A DNA stretch of 64,000 nt from an uncultured Bifidobacterium sp. (GTDB lineage: Bacteria; Actinomycetota; Actinomycetes; Actinomycetales; Bifidobacteriaceae). The stretch lies in the NCBI RefSeq assembly GCF_959020145.1, contig NZ_CAUEQY010000008.1, positions 19,724 to 83,723 on the forward strand. Reading direction: 5' to 3'. The notes under the pieces were generated by a model, which was given only the letters and a program-made list of their open reading frames with translations, did no database searches and was not told the DNA's origin. Positions 1 through 9,090 of the stretch are shown here, one piece after another (position 1 is the stretch's first letter; every line of letters begins with the position of its first letter). A program made the position numbers and the translations under genes.

Positions 1-1
1 C

Positions 2-496
2 GAAGGCGGCCTGCCGACCAGCGGCAACGTGTTCATCTCCGTGAACGACACCGACAAGCGCCAGCTGCCGCTGTTCGCCGCGCGACTGGTCGAGCTCGGC
101 TTCAACATCTGGGCCACCGAAGGCACGGCATCCGTGCTGCGCCGCTACGGCATCGATTCCAAGATCGTCGACAAGATCAGCGTGCGTATGGACTCCGATC
201 CAGACGACCCGATCACCACCTACCATGCGGAGGGCAGCGTCGGCAAGAACGTCGTCCAGCTGATCGAGGAAGGCGCGATCGACCTGATTCTCAACACGCC
301 GAACTCCCGCGGTTCCCGTTCCGACGGCTACGCCATCCGTTCGGCGGCTATCGCAGCCGACCTGCCGCAGTTCACCACCATGACGGAATTCTCCGCCGTG
401 TTGATGGCTATCGAGGCGGTGCGCAATAATGATTATCAGATCATGAGTATTCAGGATCATTCCACGCAGCTGTTCGAATTGGAAAGCCGTGACTAA
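2..496 (+). CDS. carB: Carbamoyl-phosphate synthase large subunit, C-terminal part
   Basis: This is the last 164 residues of a gene that begins before the window. The residues read through from base 2 in one open frame. They correspond to the C-terminal MGS-like allosteric domain of CarB, recognisable from the [20 protein letters not shown] opening and the NTP(N)SRG segment that contacts the effector site. CarB makes carbamoyl phosphate from ammonia (delivered by CarA), bicarbonate and ATP for pyrimidine and arginine synthesis. The stop codon TAA overlaps the start ATG of the next gene by one base, so the two are translationally coupled. Confidence 0.93.
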   Translation, partial: EGGLPTSGNVFISVNDTDKRQLPLFAARLVELGFNIWATEGTASVLRRYGIDSKIVDKISVRMDSDPDDPITTYHAEGSVGKNVVQLIEEGAIDLILNTPNSRGSRSDGYAIRSAAIAADLPQFTTMTEFSAVLMAIEAVRNNDYQIMSIQDHSTQLFELESRD

Positions 497-1437
497 TGAT
501 GAGTAGCCCCAGCAGTGAGGAAGTGAATGCCCAGCGTTCGGATTTCGGTCTGCGACTGAGCAATTCAATGGCCAAATACGGCCCGTTGTGCGTCGGCATC
601 GACCCGCATCGGCAGCTCCTCACTGACTGGGGCTATAACGTCGACGCGTTGGGTGCGGAGCTGTATTCCATGCGCATGCTGCAGGCGGCCAATGGCCGTG
701 CCGCAGCTGTCAAATTCCAGTCCTCCATGTTCGAGCGGTACGGTTCCAAAGGCATCGCCGCGCTTGAACGCGTGCTCTATGCGGCACGGCAGATGGGTGT
801 CATCACCATCGTCGACTGCCTGCATGGCGGCCTGCCGACCACGATTTCCGCGTTCGCGGACGCCTATTTCAAGCCGGGCGCGCCATTGCTGGCAGACGCC
901 ATCACCCTGCTGCCGTATTACGGCGCACGGTCATTGGGAGGCGTCATCAATGACGCGCTCAACAACGGCAGGGGCGTGTTCATCGCATCGTTGACGTCCA
1001 ACCAGGAAGGCGCCAGCCTGCAGACGGCGATTCGTCAGGCAGGCGAATACAAGGGCAAAACAGTGGCGTACGGCATCGCCAGCACTGCTCAGAAATTCAA
1101 TAAGGGCAATGATGGAATGGGTTCCGTCGGCCTTATCATCGGCGCCACCATCGGGCAGTGGATCAACGATTCGGGCGTCGACCCGGCCAAGTTCACCGGA
1201 CCGATTCTTTCCCCAGGCTACGGATGGCAGGGAGCGGAGACACGCGATCTGAAGACCGTGTTCAAAGGCACCAAGGGCAATGTGCTGGTTACGGTATCTC
1301 GTTCCATCGCCACGCACGGTCCCGACATCGCAAAATTGACCGAAGCCACCGCGTCGGTCGCCGGGGATATTCGGCAGGCATTGACCGAGGCTCAAAACGA
1401 AAGCGCCGATGATGCGGCTGACGGAGACGCCGAATAA
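496..1437 (+). CDS. pyrF: PyrF-like protein (orotidine 5'-phosphate decarboxylase family, type 2) with altered active site
   Basis: The 313-residue protein aligns along its length with the actinobacterial type 2 OMP decarboxylases: GPLCVGIDPH near residue 31, AVKFQ with Lys73, ITLLPYYG, and a C-terminal GPILSPGYGWQG phosphate-binding loop. OMP decarboxylase converts OMP to UMP. The catalytic signature D-x-K-x-x-D is not intact: the segment reads DCLHGG from residue 107, so the Asp is kept but the catalytic Lys is Leu109 and the last Asp is Gly112. The family fold is clear but decarboxylase activity is doubtful. A second, intact pyrF may exist elsewhere (inference). ATG at 496 overlaps the carB stop; a second in-frame ATG follows at 499. 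Next gene gmk is 60 bp downstream. Confidence 0.75.
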   Translation: MMSSPSSEEVNAQRSDFGLRLSNSMAKYGPLCVGIDPHRQLLTDWGYNVDALGAELYSMRMLQAANGRAAAVKFQSSMFERYGSKGIAALERVLYAARQMGVITIVDCLHGGLPTTISAFADAYFKPGAPLLADAITLLPYYGARSLGGVINDALNNGRGVFIASLTSNQEGASLQTAIRQAGEYKGKTVAYGIASTAQKFNKGNDGMGSVGLIIGATIGQWINDSGVDPAKFTGPILSPGYGWQGAETRDLKTVFKGTKGNVLVTVSRSIATHGPDIAKLTEATASVAGDIRQALTEAQNESADDAADGDAE

Positions 1438-1497
1438 ATTCTTTTTCTGAATAGCTTCCTTTTTGGAAAACAAGACATAACCAAGAGTGGGGATGGA

Positions 1498-2085
1498 ATG
1501 GCTGATTCTCAACATGGACGTTTGATTGTGCTCTGCGGACCCGCCGGAGTGGGCAAAGGCACTGTTCTGGGGCGCGTACGCGAACAGCACCCCGAAATCT
1601 GGCTGTCGGTGTCCGCCACGACACGCCAGCCTCGTCCGGGCGAAGTGGACGGCGTGAACTATTTCTTCATGACCGAACCTGAATTCCTGGCCAAAGAAAA
1701 GGCGGGGGAGTTTCTCGAAACCGCCGACGTGTTCGGCCTCGCCCACTACGGCACACCCGTGAAACCAGTCGTGGAACATCTGGAACGCAATATCCCCGTG
1801 GTCTTGGAAATCGACCTACAGGGAGCCCGGACGGTCAAACGGCGCGCGAAGGAACTCGGCCTCGAAGTGCTTACCGTGTTCATTGAGCCGCCGTCCTTCG
1901 AAGAACTGAAACGTCGTCTGATCGGCCGTGGCACCGAAACCCCTCAGCAGCAGGCCAAAAGGCTTGAGACCGCCAAGGTCGAGTTGGCCGCTGCGCCGGA
2001 ATTCGACAAACGCATCGTCAATAACGTGGTCGACGAGGCCGCAGACGAGCTTTGGCATATCATCGCCGAAGAGTTCGGCCTGTAA
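1498..2085 (+). CDS. gmk: Guanylate kinase
   Basis: This 195-residue protein phosphorylates GMP to GDP with ATP in the cytoplasm. It carries the P-loop GPAGVGKGT at residues 14-22, the GMP-binding segment SVSATTRQPRPGE and the lid-region RLIGRGTE. Length is normal for the family. The start ATG follows a GGGGATGGA purine tract. It is in the same direction as pyrF, and a strong convergent terminator separates it from ilvD. In many actinobacteria gmk is followed directly by rpoZ; here ilvD lies between them. Confidence 0.95.
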   Translation: MADSQHGRLIVLCGPAGVGKGTVLGRVREQHPEIWLSVSATTRQPRPGEVDGVNYFFMTEPEFLAKEKAGEFLETADVFGLAHYGTPVKPVVEHLERNIPVVLEIDLQGARTVKRRAKELGLEVLTVFIEPPSFEELKRRLIGRGTETPQQQAKRLETAKVELAAAPEFDKRIVNNVVDEAADELWHIIAEEFGL

Positions 2086-2127
2086 TCCGTCAATCCGACT
2101 ATCCAGCCAATAAAAACCGGCATACGA

Positions 2128-2158
2128 AAAGGGCCTGCACGATTTCGCGCAGGCCCTT
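2128..2158. terminator. Bidirectional intrinsic terminator between gmk and ilvD
   Basis: An 11-bp stem, AAAGGGCCTGC paired with GCAGGCCCTTT, surrounds a 9-base loop. A-rich and T-rich flanks allow it to end both gmk (plus) and ilvD (minus). Confidence 0.85.
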
Positions 2159-2172
2159 TCCGTATGTTTGAA

Positions 2173-4026
2173 TCAGGCGAGACCGGACAGCTTGTCGATC
2201 AGCTCCGGATCACGGGTCGCTCCCTTGTCAGCGGAGCGGGCGAAGGCGGCATAAGCCTTCAGCGCCTGAGAAACCTTGCGATCACGATGGGCGACATAGC
2301 CATCGCCGGCCTCCAGCTCGGCGCGGCGCTGAGTCAGCTCCTCGTCGGAAAGCTCGACGTTCACCGTACGGTTCGGAATGTCGATGTTGATGATGTCGCC
2401 GTTCTTGATCAGAGCGATCGGGCCCTTGTTCGCGGCCTCAGGCGCGATATGGCCGATGGCCAGACCGGAAGAACCTCCGGAATAGCGGCCGTCGGTGAGC
2501 ATGGCCACCTGCTTGCCGATGCCCTTGCCCTTCACGAAGGAGGTCGGGTACAGCATCTCCTGCATGCCCGGACCGCCCTTCGGGCCTTCGTAACGGATGA
2601 CCAGAGCCATGCCCGGCTTCAACGTGTCGTTGAGGATGACCTCGATGGCCTGCTCCTGGGATTCGACGACCAGCGCCGGTCCGCGGAACGTCCAGATCTC
2701 CTTCGGCACGCCTGCGGTCTTCACCACGCAGCCGTCAGGCGCGAGGTTGCCGCGCAGCACGGCCAGACCGCCTTCGGTGACCGCCGGATGGTCGATATCG
2801 TGGATGGCGCCGTTGACACGGTCACGATCGAGCGAATCGAACAGCGTGGTGTGCGTCCACGGTTCAGGGGAGACGATGTGGCCCGGAGCGGCCAGATACA
2901 TCTGCTTGGCTTCCTCGGTGCAGGTGTCGCGCATGATGTCCCAGTCGTTAAGCTTGTCTTCCAACGACTTGTAATCAATGGAATGCACGTCGCGGTGCAG
3001 CTTGCCGGCACGGTCAAGCTCGCCGAGGATGCCGGTGATGCCGCCGGCGCGGTGCACATCGGAAATCTCCCATTCGCCGGACGGCGACGCCTTGCAGATG
3101 CACGGCACGGTGTGGGAGATACGCTCGATGTCATCCAGTGTGAAGTCCACGTCGGCGGACTGCGCCATGGCGAGGATATGCAGCACGGTGTTGGTGGAAC
3201 CGCCCATGGCCACATCCATGGTCATGGCGTTCTCGAAAGCCTTCTTGGTGGCGATGGAACGCGGCAGCACGGAATCGTCGTCATCGTCGTAATACTGCTT
3301 GGCGATCTTCACCACCTGCTCGGCGGCGCGCTTGAACAGGTCCTTGCGGTAGGAATGGGAGGCCAGAATGGTGCCGTTGCCCGGCAGAGCCAGACCGATG
3401 GCCTCGGTCAGGCAGTTCATGGAGTTGGCGGTGAACATGCCGGCGCAGGAACCGCAGGTCGGGCAGACGGTCTTCTCGTAGGCGAGCAGATCCTCTTCGT
3501 TCAGATTGTCATCGGCGGAGGCGTACATCACGTCGATCAGATCGGTGTTCTTCTTCACGGTGCCGTCGGGCAGCACGGTGGTGCCGGCCTCCATCGGGCC
3601 GCCGGAAACGAACACGGTCGGAATGTTGAGTCGCAGCGCGGCCATCAGCATACCCGGCACGACCTTGTCGCAGTTCGGGATGCAGATCAGCGCGTCGGCG
3701 CAGTGCGCGTTCACCTGATATTCCACGGTATCGGCGATGATGTCGCGGCTCGGCAGGGAATACAGCATGCCGGTGTGGCCCATGGCGATGCCGTCATCAA
3801 CGGCCATCGTGTTGAACTCGCGCGGAATACCGCCGGCTTCCTTGATGGCATCGGAAATCAGACGGCCCACTTTGTTCAGGTGCACATGTCCCGGCAGGAA
3901 CTCGTCGAAGGAATTGGCGATGGCGATGATCGGCTTGCCGAAATCCTTGCCATCCACACCGGCGGCGCGGTAGAGGGCGCGAGCGCCCGCGAATACTCGT
4001 CCATTCATTAGTTTTGCAGATCGCAT
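2173..4026 (-). CDS. ilvD: Dihydroxy-acid dehydratase
   Basis: IlvD removes water from 2,3-dihydroxy-isovalerate and -methylvalerate to give the 2-oxo acids of valine and isoleucine synthesis. It is an Fe-S enzyme. The 617-residue protein shows the family motifs: [36 protein letters not shown] (cluster cysteines) and [10 protein letters not shown] near the C-terminus. I place the start at ATG 4026 (MRSAKLMNG) because AGGAGG lies 7 bases upstream. The ATG at 4032 is only one base from that site. It is transcribed against its neighbours gmk and rpoZ. Confidence 0.95.
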
Positions 4027-4046
4027 TTCCATGCCTCCTATTGTGC

Positions 4047-4074
4047 TGGCTAAACGGGACACGTGTTTTGTCAA
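4047..4074 (-). promoter_or_regulatory. Candidate ilvD promoter
   Basis: On the minus strand a consensus TTGACA (4074-4069) is followed after 16 bases by TAGCCA (4052-4047), which lies just before the ilvD ribosome site. The spacer contains the perfect palindrome ACACGTGT (4060-4067), which may be a repressor site. The -35 is strong and the -10 weak. Confidence 0.45.
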
Positions 4075-4246
4075 GAGTCACTATGTGGAAATTTTCGGAA
4101 ACCCGTGTGATTCCCTTACAGGTTGGATAACTACGCTGGCGGAGAAGGCCTGTGGGAGAGGCAAGGTTGAGGTCCAGTGGATTGCCTATACTAATGATTT
4201 TGGAAAAGAAGCTTTTGGCTTATCTGATGATTTGGAGATAATCACT

Positions 4247-4531
4247 ATGGCATTCGGCACTGAGCCAACCCCGACCGGTCTTGCGGATCCGCCGATCGAC
4301 GATTTGATGGAGCATGCGGACTCCAAGTACGCTCTGGCCATTTTCGCGGCCAAGCGTGCCCGCCAGATCAATTCCTATTTCACCCAGCTCAATGAGGGTC
4401 TGCTGCAGAACGTCGGCCCGCTGGTGGAATACCAGAATCAGGAGAAGCCGCTGTCCATCGCGTTCCGCGAGATCAACAGTGGTCTGCTTGAGGAAACCCT
4501 CGGCGAGGACGATCTGACCGAAGGCAACTGA
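4247..4531 (+). CDS. rpoZ: RNA polymerase omega subunit
   Basis: The 94-residue product matches Rpo[25 protein letters not shown] is the conserved core that wraps the beta-prime C-terminus and helps assemble RNA polymerase. The start ATG at 4247 has GGAG 9 bases upstream. The frame stays open much further upstream, to 4031, but that extension has no family similarity and crosses the ilvD promoter. TATACT at 4187-4192 is a plausible -10. metK follows 173 bp later. Confidence 0.9.
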
Positions 4532-4571
4532 TCTACACGGTTCCCATAGAGGGACTGGCATCATTTTTCAT

Positions 4572-4652
4572 TCGCCCCGATACCTGAGCGGTGCGCTTTG
4601 AATAGTCAACAATTAACTATTGATTGCGTCTGTGAAGGACGGGGCGTTTTTC
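4572..4652 (+). promoter_or_regulatory. Structured leader or terminator before metK
   Basis: CGCCCCG at 4572-4578 can pair with CGGGGCG at 4640-4646, which is followed at once by TTTTTC. The 61-base loop holds a second small inverted repeat, AATAGT (4600-4605) with ACTATT (4615-4620). This could be the rpoZ terminator or an attenuator-like leader of metK. I do not recognise a known riboswitch in it. Confidence 0.35.
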
Positions 4653-4704
4653 GTGGGCGATCACAGGATGCGAACGGTTGGGTGTTCGCGAAAGGAGCAG
4701 CCGT

Positions 4705-5919
4705 ATGGCTGAATTGAAGTTGATTTCCGCCGAGTCGGTGACGGAGGGCCATCCGGATAAGGTCTGCGACCAGATTTCCGATGCGATTCTCGACGATATG
4801 CTCGCGCAGGATCCGCATTCCCATGTCGCCGTGGAGACCTGCGCCACGGTCGGACAGTTCTTCGTGTTCGGTGAGGTGACCAGCGAAGGCTATTCCGACA
4901 TCCAGAACATCGTGCGCTCCGTGGTGCGCAATATCGGCTACACCAGCTCCCGCGTGGGACTTGACGCCGATTCCTGCGGTGTGACGGTGTCGCTTACCGA
5001 GCAAAGTCCGGAAATCAACCAGGGCGTTGCCCGGTTGAGTGGCGAGGAGGAGTCGAAGGCGTCCCGTGAACAGCGGTATGAGGCGCAAGGCGCGGGCGAC
5101 CAAGGCGTGATGTTCGGCTATGCGTGCGACGAGACCGACGTGCTTATGCCGTTGCCGATTCATCTGGCGCACCGTCTGGCGTATCGTCTCGCCGAAGTGC
5201 GCAAGAGCGGCGAGGTGCCGCATCTTCGTCCGGATGGCAAGACGCAGGTGACCATCGAATACGACGACGATGACCATCCCGTGCGTCTCGACACCGTGCT
5301 GGTCTCCACCCAGCACGACCCGGAAGTGGACCAGGCATGGCTTAAGGAACAGCTCACCGAACATGTGATCCGTCCGGTGCTGGATGACGTGCTCGCCGAC
5401 CGTGTGGCCCACGACGAATACCGCGTGCTGGTGAATCCGACCGGCTCGTTCATCCTCGGCGGTCCGGCAGCCGACGCCGGTCTGACCGGCCGCAAGATCA
5501 TCGTCGACACCTACGGCGGCGCTGCCCACCATGGCGGCGGCGCGTTCTCCGGCAAGGATCCGAGCAAGGTGGATCGTTCCGCGGCCTATGCGGCACGCTG
5601 GGTGGCCAAGAACATCGTGGCCGCCGGCCTTGCCCACAAGGTCGAGGTGCAGGTCGCCTACGCCATCGGCGTGGCCGATCCGGTGTCCATCAACGTGGAG
5701 ACCTACGGCACCGAGATCGGTGCGACCCGCGAGCAGATCCAGCAGGCGGTGCGCAAGGTGTTCGACCTGCGTCCCGCCGCCATCATCGACGAGCTTGACC
5801 TGAAGCGTCCGATCTACTCCAAGACCGCGGCCTACGGCCATTTCGGTCGCGAGGATGCCGACTTCACTTGGGAAGCCACCAACATGGTCGACGAACTCAA
5901 GGAGGCCATCAAGGCTTGA
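4705..5919 (+). CDS. metK: S-adenosylmethionine synthase
   Basis: MetK joins methionine and ATP to make S-adenosylmethionine. The 404-residue protein carries [10 protein letters not shown] near the N-terminus, [12 protein letters not shown] (methionine/ATP site) and the P-loop-like [16 protein letters not shown]. Size is typical. The start ATG at 4705 is preceded by AAAGGAG with a 9-base spacer. It lies between rpoZ and priA, the usual actinobacterial order. Confidence 0.96.
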   Translation: MAELKLISAESVTEGHPDKVCDQISDAILDDMLAQDPHSHVAVETCATVGQFFVFGEVTSEGYSDIQNIVRSVVRNIGYTSSRVGLDADSCGVTVSLTEQSPEINQGVARLSGEEESKASREQRYEAQGAGDQGVMFGYACDETDVLMPLPIHLAHRLAYRLAEVRKSGEVPHLRPDGKTQVTIEYDDDDHPVRLDTVLVSTQHDPEVDQAWLKEQLTEHVIRPVLDDVLADRVAHDEYRVLVNPTGSFILGGPAADAGLTGRKIIVDTYGGAAHHGGGAFSGKDPSKVDRSAAYAARWVAKNIVAAGLAHKVEVQVAYAIGVADPVSINVETYGTEIGATREQIQQAVRKVFDLRPAAIIDELDLKRPIYSKTAAYGHFGREDADFTWEATNMVDELKEAIKA

Positions 5920-5965
5920 AAACGCGGCCGACGTCCTACGATGAAACAGGCGTCGGCGCATGCGT

Positions 5966-5971
5966 TACCCT
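5966..5971 (+). promoter_or_regulatory. -10 box for a leaderless priA transcript
   Basis: TACCCT lies 6 bases before ATG 5978 and there is no Shine-Dalgarno sequence. This fits a transcript that starts at or next to the initiation codon. Confidence 0.4.
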
Positions 5972-5977
5972 TGCATT

Positions 5978-8209
5978 ATGACCAATGAGGATGCCGAGCA
6001 GCTGGCGCTTGACGGGCTTGCCCCGCGCAAGCGGCGCAAACGCGCGCCCGCCGTCAAAACGCCAGCCGCCGAACATCCCATAGCCCAAGTGGTGCTGGAC
6101 ATCCAGGCCACGCATCTGGGACAGACCTTCGACTATTTCGTCGAGGAAAAATACTCTGCGGCCGCCCAACCCGGCGTGATGGTGCGCGTCCGCTTCGGCG
6201 GGCAGCGGGTCAACGGCATCATATGGAAACGCGCCGATACCAGCGCCACACCCGAATCATCGATACGTTACATCGAACGTGTGGTCACCGACCGTGTGCT
6301 CGTTCCCGAATCCATGCGCGACGATATGACGCGCATCGCGGACGCGTTCGGCGGCACGCGCGCCAATATCCTCCGCCTGGCAGTGCCGCCGCGCGTGGCA
6401 AAAGTCGAAAGCCAGCTGCGCGTCGGCAATCGCGATGCCGCAGGAACCGCGGCGGGCAAACAACGGCTCGCCGCCGTCGACCAGGAGATATACGGCCAGT
6501 TGCAACGTCAATACGGCAACATCAATCTGCTGCATGACGCGCTGCAAGGCAGACGTTTCCAATCGTTCGTCTTCGACCTGCTACCCGGTGCCGACCATTG
6601 GCGGCGCTGCGCGGCATGGATGGTGGCCGCGGCGCTCGCTCAGAACAAGCCGGCGGTGCTGGTGCTGCCGACCATGCGGGAGATCGCCGACATGACTGAG
6701 ACCCTACGGTCGGTCGGCTTGAAACCATTCGCTCCGACTGGGGCCGCGAACGGCGTCTATGACGGCGATTTCGCGGTGCTCAACGCGCAGATGGCGCCAG
6801 CCGACCGTTACCGGGCATATCTCGCGATCAGCTGCGGACAAGTGCGTTGCGTGCTGGGCACGCGCGCCGCCATGTACGCGCCGGTGGAAGGCAACGCGCT
6901 GTTCCTCATCCTTGATGACGTGTGCTACCAGGACGCCGACGGCATGATGCCGTACGCCAACGCGCGCGGTGTGCTTCGGCTCCGCGCGAAATCGCATAAC
7001 GGCGTGTTCGTCGCGATGGCCAATGCGCGCAGCGCGCAAAGCCAATGGGAAACCGACGCGGCGCACGTCGGAGACACGCAGGTGAGCGGCTTCAGCACGC
7101 CCATACACGCGTTGCCGGTCGTGACCAAGGAAGCGTCTCCATGGATTCGCTGGCTCAATCGCGACGAGCTGGCACGACTCGCCGATCCGACCATCGGCGC
7201 ACGCGTGCCACACACCGCGGTCCGGATACTGTCCAAAGCTTTGGAAACCGGTCCGGTGCTGCTGTCCATACCGCAGGACGGCATCACCGAAGCGTTAAGC
7301 TGTTCGAAATGCCACCGCCAAGTACGATGCGCGCGTTGCACGGGACCATTGGAACGGTTGGCGGACGGAACGATTCGATGCCGCTGGTGCGGCGCCGCCA
7401 CCGTGCAATGGTCATGCCCGACATGCCATAACGAGCGCATGCGCGTGGTCAGGGTCGGCGCCGCCGGAACCGCGATGGAACTGGCCAGACTGTTCCGTGG
7501 CGTGCCGATGGTGCTGTCCACGCCAAGCCAGCCAAGAGGCGTCGTGTCCGATATCGGATTCGCTCCGCAACTGGTCATCGCCACGCCCGGCGCGGAGCCG
7601 CGTGTGCGCGGGGAGAGTCCGGCACAATGCGAATACCGTGCCGTGGCCATCCTCGACGCGTGGACCAGTTTGTATGCGTCCGGCATCGACGCCGATGTGG
7701 ACACGTTGACCGGATGGATGCGCGCGGTGTCGCTGTGCGCGCCGCGGACCCGTGGAGGACAGGCGCTGCTGATCGGGGAAACAGATCCCGTGCTCGCACG
7801 ATCGTTGATGCTGTGGAATTCGCCGATGCTTGCCCAAGTCGAAGTGGAGGACCGCGCCCAGACCGCGCTGCCGCCGGTATTCGCCGCGGCCTGCGTGTGG
7901 GGCCGACGAGATGCGGTTGGGACGATGTTGAAACGAATCGGCGCGTTGGCCGGCGGCGACATGGCCACCATCGACACGATCGCCGGTACGATGCCGTCCG
8001 TCTTGGGGCCGGTGCCGATTCCGCAGCCACGCACCATCGATTCACGTGAATTGGAAGGCACCGCGGACAGGGTCAAAGCAGTCGTGCGCGTCCCACAGGG
8101 CAGACGTGCCGAATTGGCGTTGCGGCTGCGTTCGGCAAGCGCCCGCCACGTGGCTTCACGCGAACCTGGGGAACTGCGATTCCAGATGGATCCGAAGGAA
8201 CGCATCTGA
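5978..8209 (+). CDS. priA: Primosomal protein PriA, lacking helicase ATPase motifs
   Basis: PriA restarts stalled replication forks. The 743-residue protein has the N-terminal DNA-binding region (DYFVEEKYSAAAQPGVMVRVRFG). It also has the eight-cysteine zinc-binding segment (CSKC, CARC, CRWC, CPTC, about residues 440-480). The Walker A position reads LLPGADHWRRCA and the Walker B position LILDDVCYQD, so the ATP-binding motifs are missing. This is known for actinobacterial PriA and suggests a DNA-binding loader rather than a helicase. I prefer ATG 5978 because a -10-like box sits just before it. An upstream ATG at 5960 is possible. It lies between metK and a HAD gene. Confidence 0.88.
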   Translation: MTNEDAEQLALDGLAPRKRRKRAPAVKTPAAEHPIAQVVLDIQATHLGQTFDYFVEEKYSAAAQPGVMVRVRFGGQRVNGIIWKRADTSATPESSIRYIERVVTDRVLVPESMRDDMTRIADAFGGTRANILRLAVPPRVAKVESQLRVGNRDAAGTAAGKQRLAAVDQEIYGQLQRQYGNINLLHDALQGRRFQSFVFDLLPGADHWRRCAAWMVAAALAQNKPAVLVLPTMREIADMTETLRSVGLKPFAPTGAANGVYDGDFAVLNAQMAPADRYRAYLAISCGQVRCVLGTRAAMYAPVEGNALFLILDDVCYQDADGMMPYANARGVLRLRAKSHNGVFVAMANARSAQSQWETDAAHVGDTQVSGFSTPIHALPVVTKEASPWIRWLNRDELARLADPTIGARVPHTAVRILSKALETGPVLLSIPQDGITEALSCSKCHRQVRCARCTGPLERLADGTIRCRWCGAATVQWSCPTCHNERMRVVRVGAAGTAMELARLFRGVPMVLSTPSQPRGVVSDIGFAPQLVIATPGAEPRVRGESPAQCEYRAVAILDAWTSLYASGIDADVDTLTGWMRAVSLCAPRTRGGQALLIGETDPVLARSLMLWNSPMLAQVEVEDRAQTALPPVFAAACVWGRRDAVGTMLKRIGALAGGDMATIDTIAGTMPSVLGPVPIPQPRTIDSRELEGTADRVKAVVRVPQGRRAELALRLRSASARHVASREPGELRFQMDPKERI

Positions 8210-8275
8210 CGGACGTCCCCTCAACGTGAAACACTGGAACGACTGATGACGTTGACGTTAGGAATGGAGAAACGC

Positions 8276-8986
8276 ATGAAAGGCTGGCCGGGAGAGCCGC
8301 AAATGGAATATGACGTGCTTATGGCCGACGGCAACGCCGCTGCGAACGCCGGCCGGCAGATCACCGACGTGATCTTCGATTTCGGCAACGTGCTTATCTA
8401 TTGGGATCCGGCGGCGGTGATGACCCCACGGTACTCGGACGGACTGGTGGAACAGTTCCTCGACAATGACGTTTCCGGCTTCTACGACATCAACAACGAA
8501 CTGGACGCCGGCATGTCCAATGACGATGGCGTGGCTCTGATGCGTGAACGCCACGGAGACCAGTGGGCCGATATGATGCGGTACTATCTGGACAATTTCG
8601 TCGATTCGCTGACCGGCGTGGTGCCAGGCGCGCGCGTGCTCATCAACGATCTGAAAGCAGCCGGCGTCCACGTATGGGGCTTGAGCAACTGGCAGAAGGA
8701 CTCGTTCCCGATTGCGCTTGATAATTTCGATATTCTGCGCAGTCTTGAGGACCGCGTGGTGTCCGGTTACGTGGGACTGCGCAAACCGCACCGCGATATT
8801 TACGATTACGCTCTAAAACAGTTCGGCATCGACGCTTCCGGCGCGCTGTTCGTGGATGACAAGGCGATGAACATCGTCGGCGCGAACGAAGCCGGCATTC
8901 GCGGCGTACGGTTCAAGGATGCCCGCGCGTTGCGCACCCTGCTGATCGACGCGGGCGTGGCGATTCCCGCGGTACATGAAAAATAA
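8276..8986 (+). CDS. HAD-superfamily hydrolase (subfamily IA, YihX-like)
   Basis: The 236-residue protein has the HAD motifs in order: FDFGNVLIYWD (motif 1, with the nucleophile Asp and the FDxGNV form typical of the YihX group), GLSN (motif 2), LRKPHRDIY (motif 3 Lys) and FVDDKAMN (motif 4 acidic pair). It is probably a cytoplasmic phosphatase acting on a sugar phosphate or nucleotide; the substrate cannot be read from sequence. ATG 8276 has GGAG 7 bases upstream and is preferred over an in-frame ATG at 8246. It lies between priA and fmt in the same direction. Confidence 0.82.
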   Translation: MKGWPGEPQMEYDVLMADGNAAANAGRQITDVIFDFGNVLIYWDPAAVMTPRYSDGLVEQFLDNDVSGFYDINNELDAGMSNDDGVALMRERHGDQWADMMRYYLDNFVDSLTGVVPGARVLINDLKAAGVHVWGLSNWQKDSFPIALDNFDILRSLEDRVVSGYVGLRKPHRDIYDYALKQFGIDASGALFVDDKAMNIVGANEAGIRGVRFKDARALRTLLIDAGVAIPAVHEK

Positions 8987-9090
8987 CGACATACGCAGAT
9001 TAGACAGACGGTTGTGCTTGCGGTCGCTATGCGGGATCGACGCATACGGTCGCATGCATTGATGGATATGAAGGTGAGGAGATTCGTCTC

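Noticed and set aside
2164..4011. Long open frame on the plus strand opposite ilvD
   Set aside because: It mirrors ilvD codon use at high GC, has no family similarity and no credible start.
4544..4560. GAGGGACTGGC upstream of metK resembles part of the SAM-I riboswitch core
   Set aside because: The other conserved pieces (GAAACC and GGCAACC) and the closing helix are missing, so it is probably chance.
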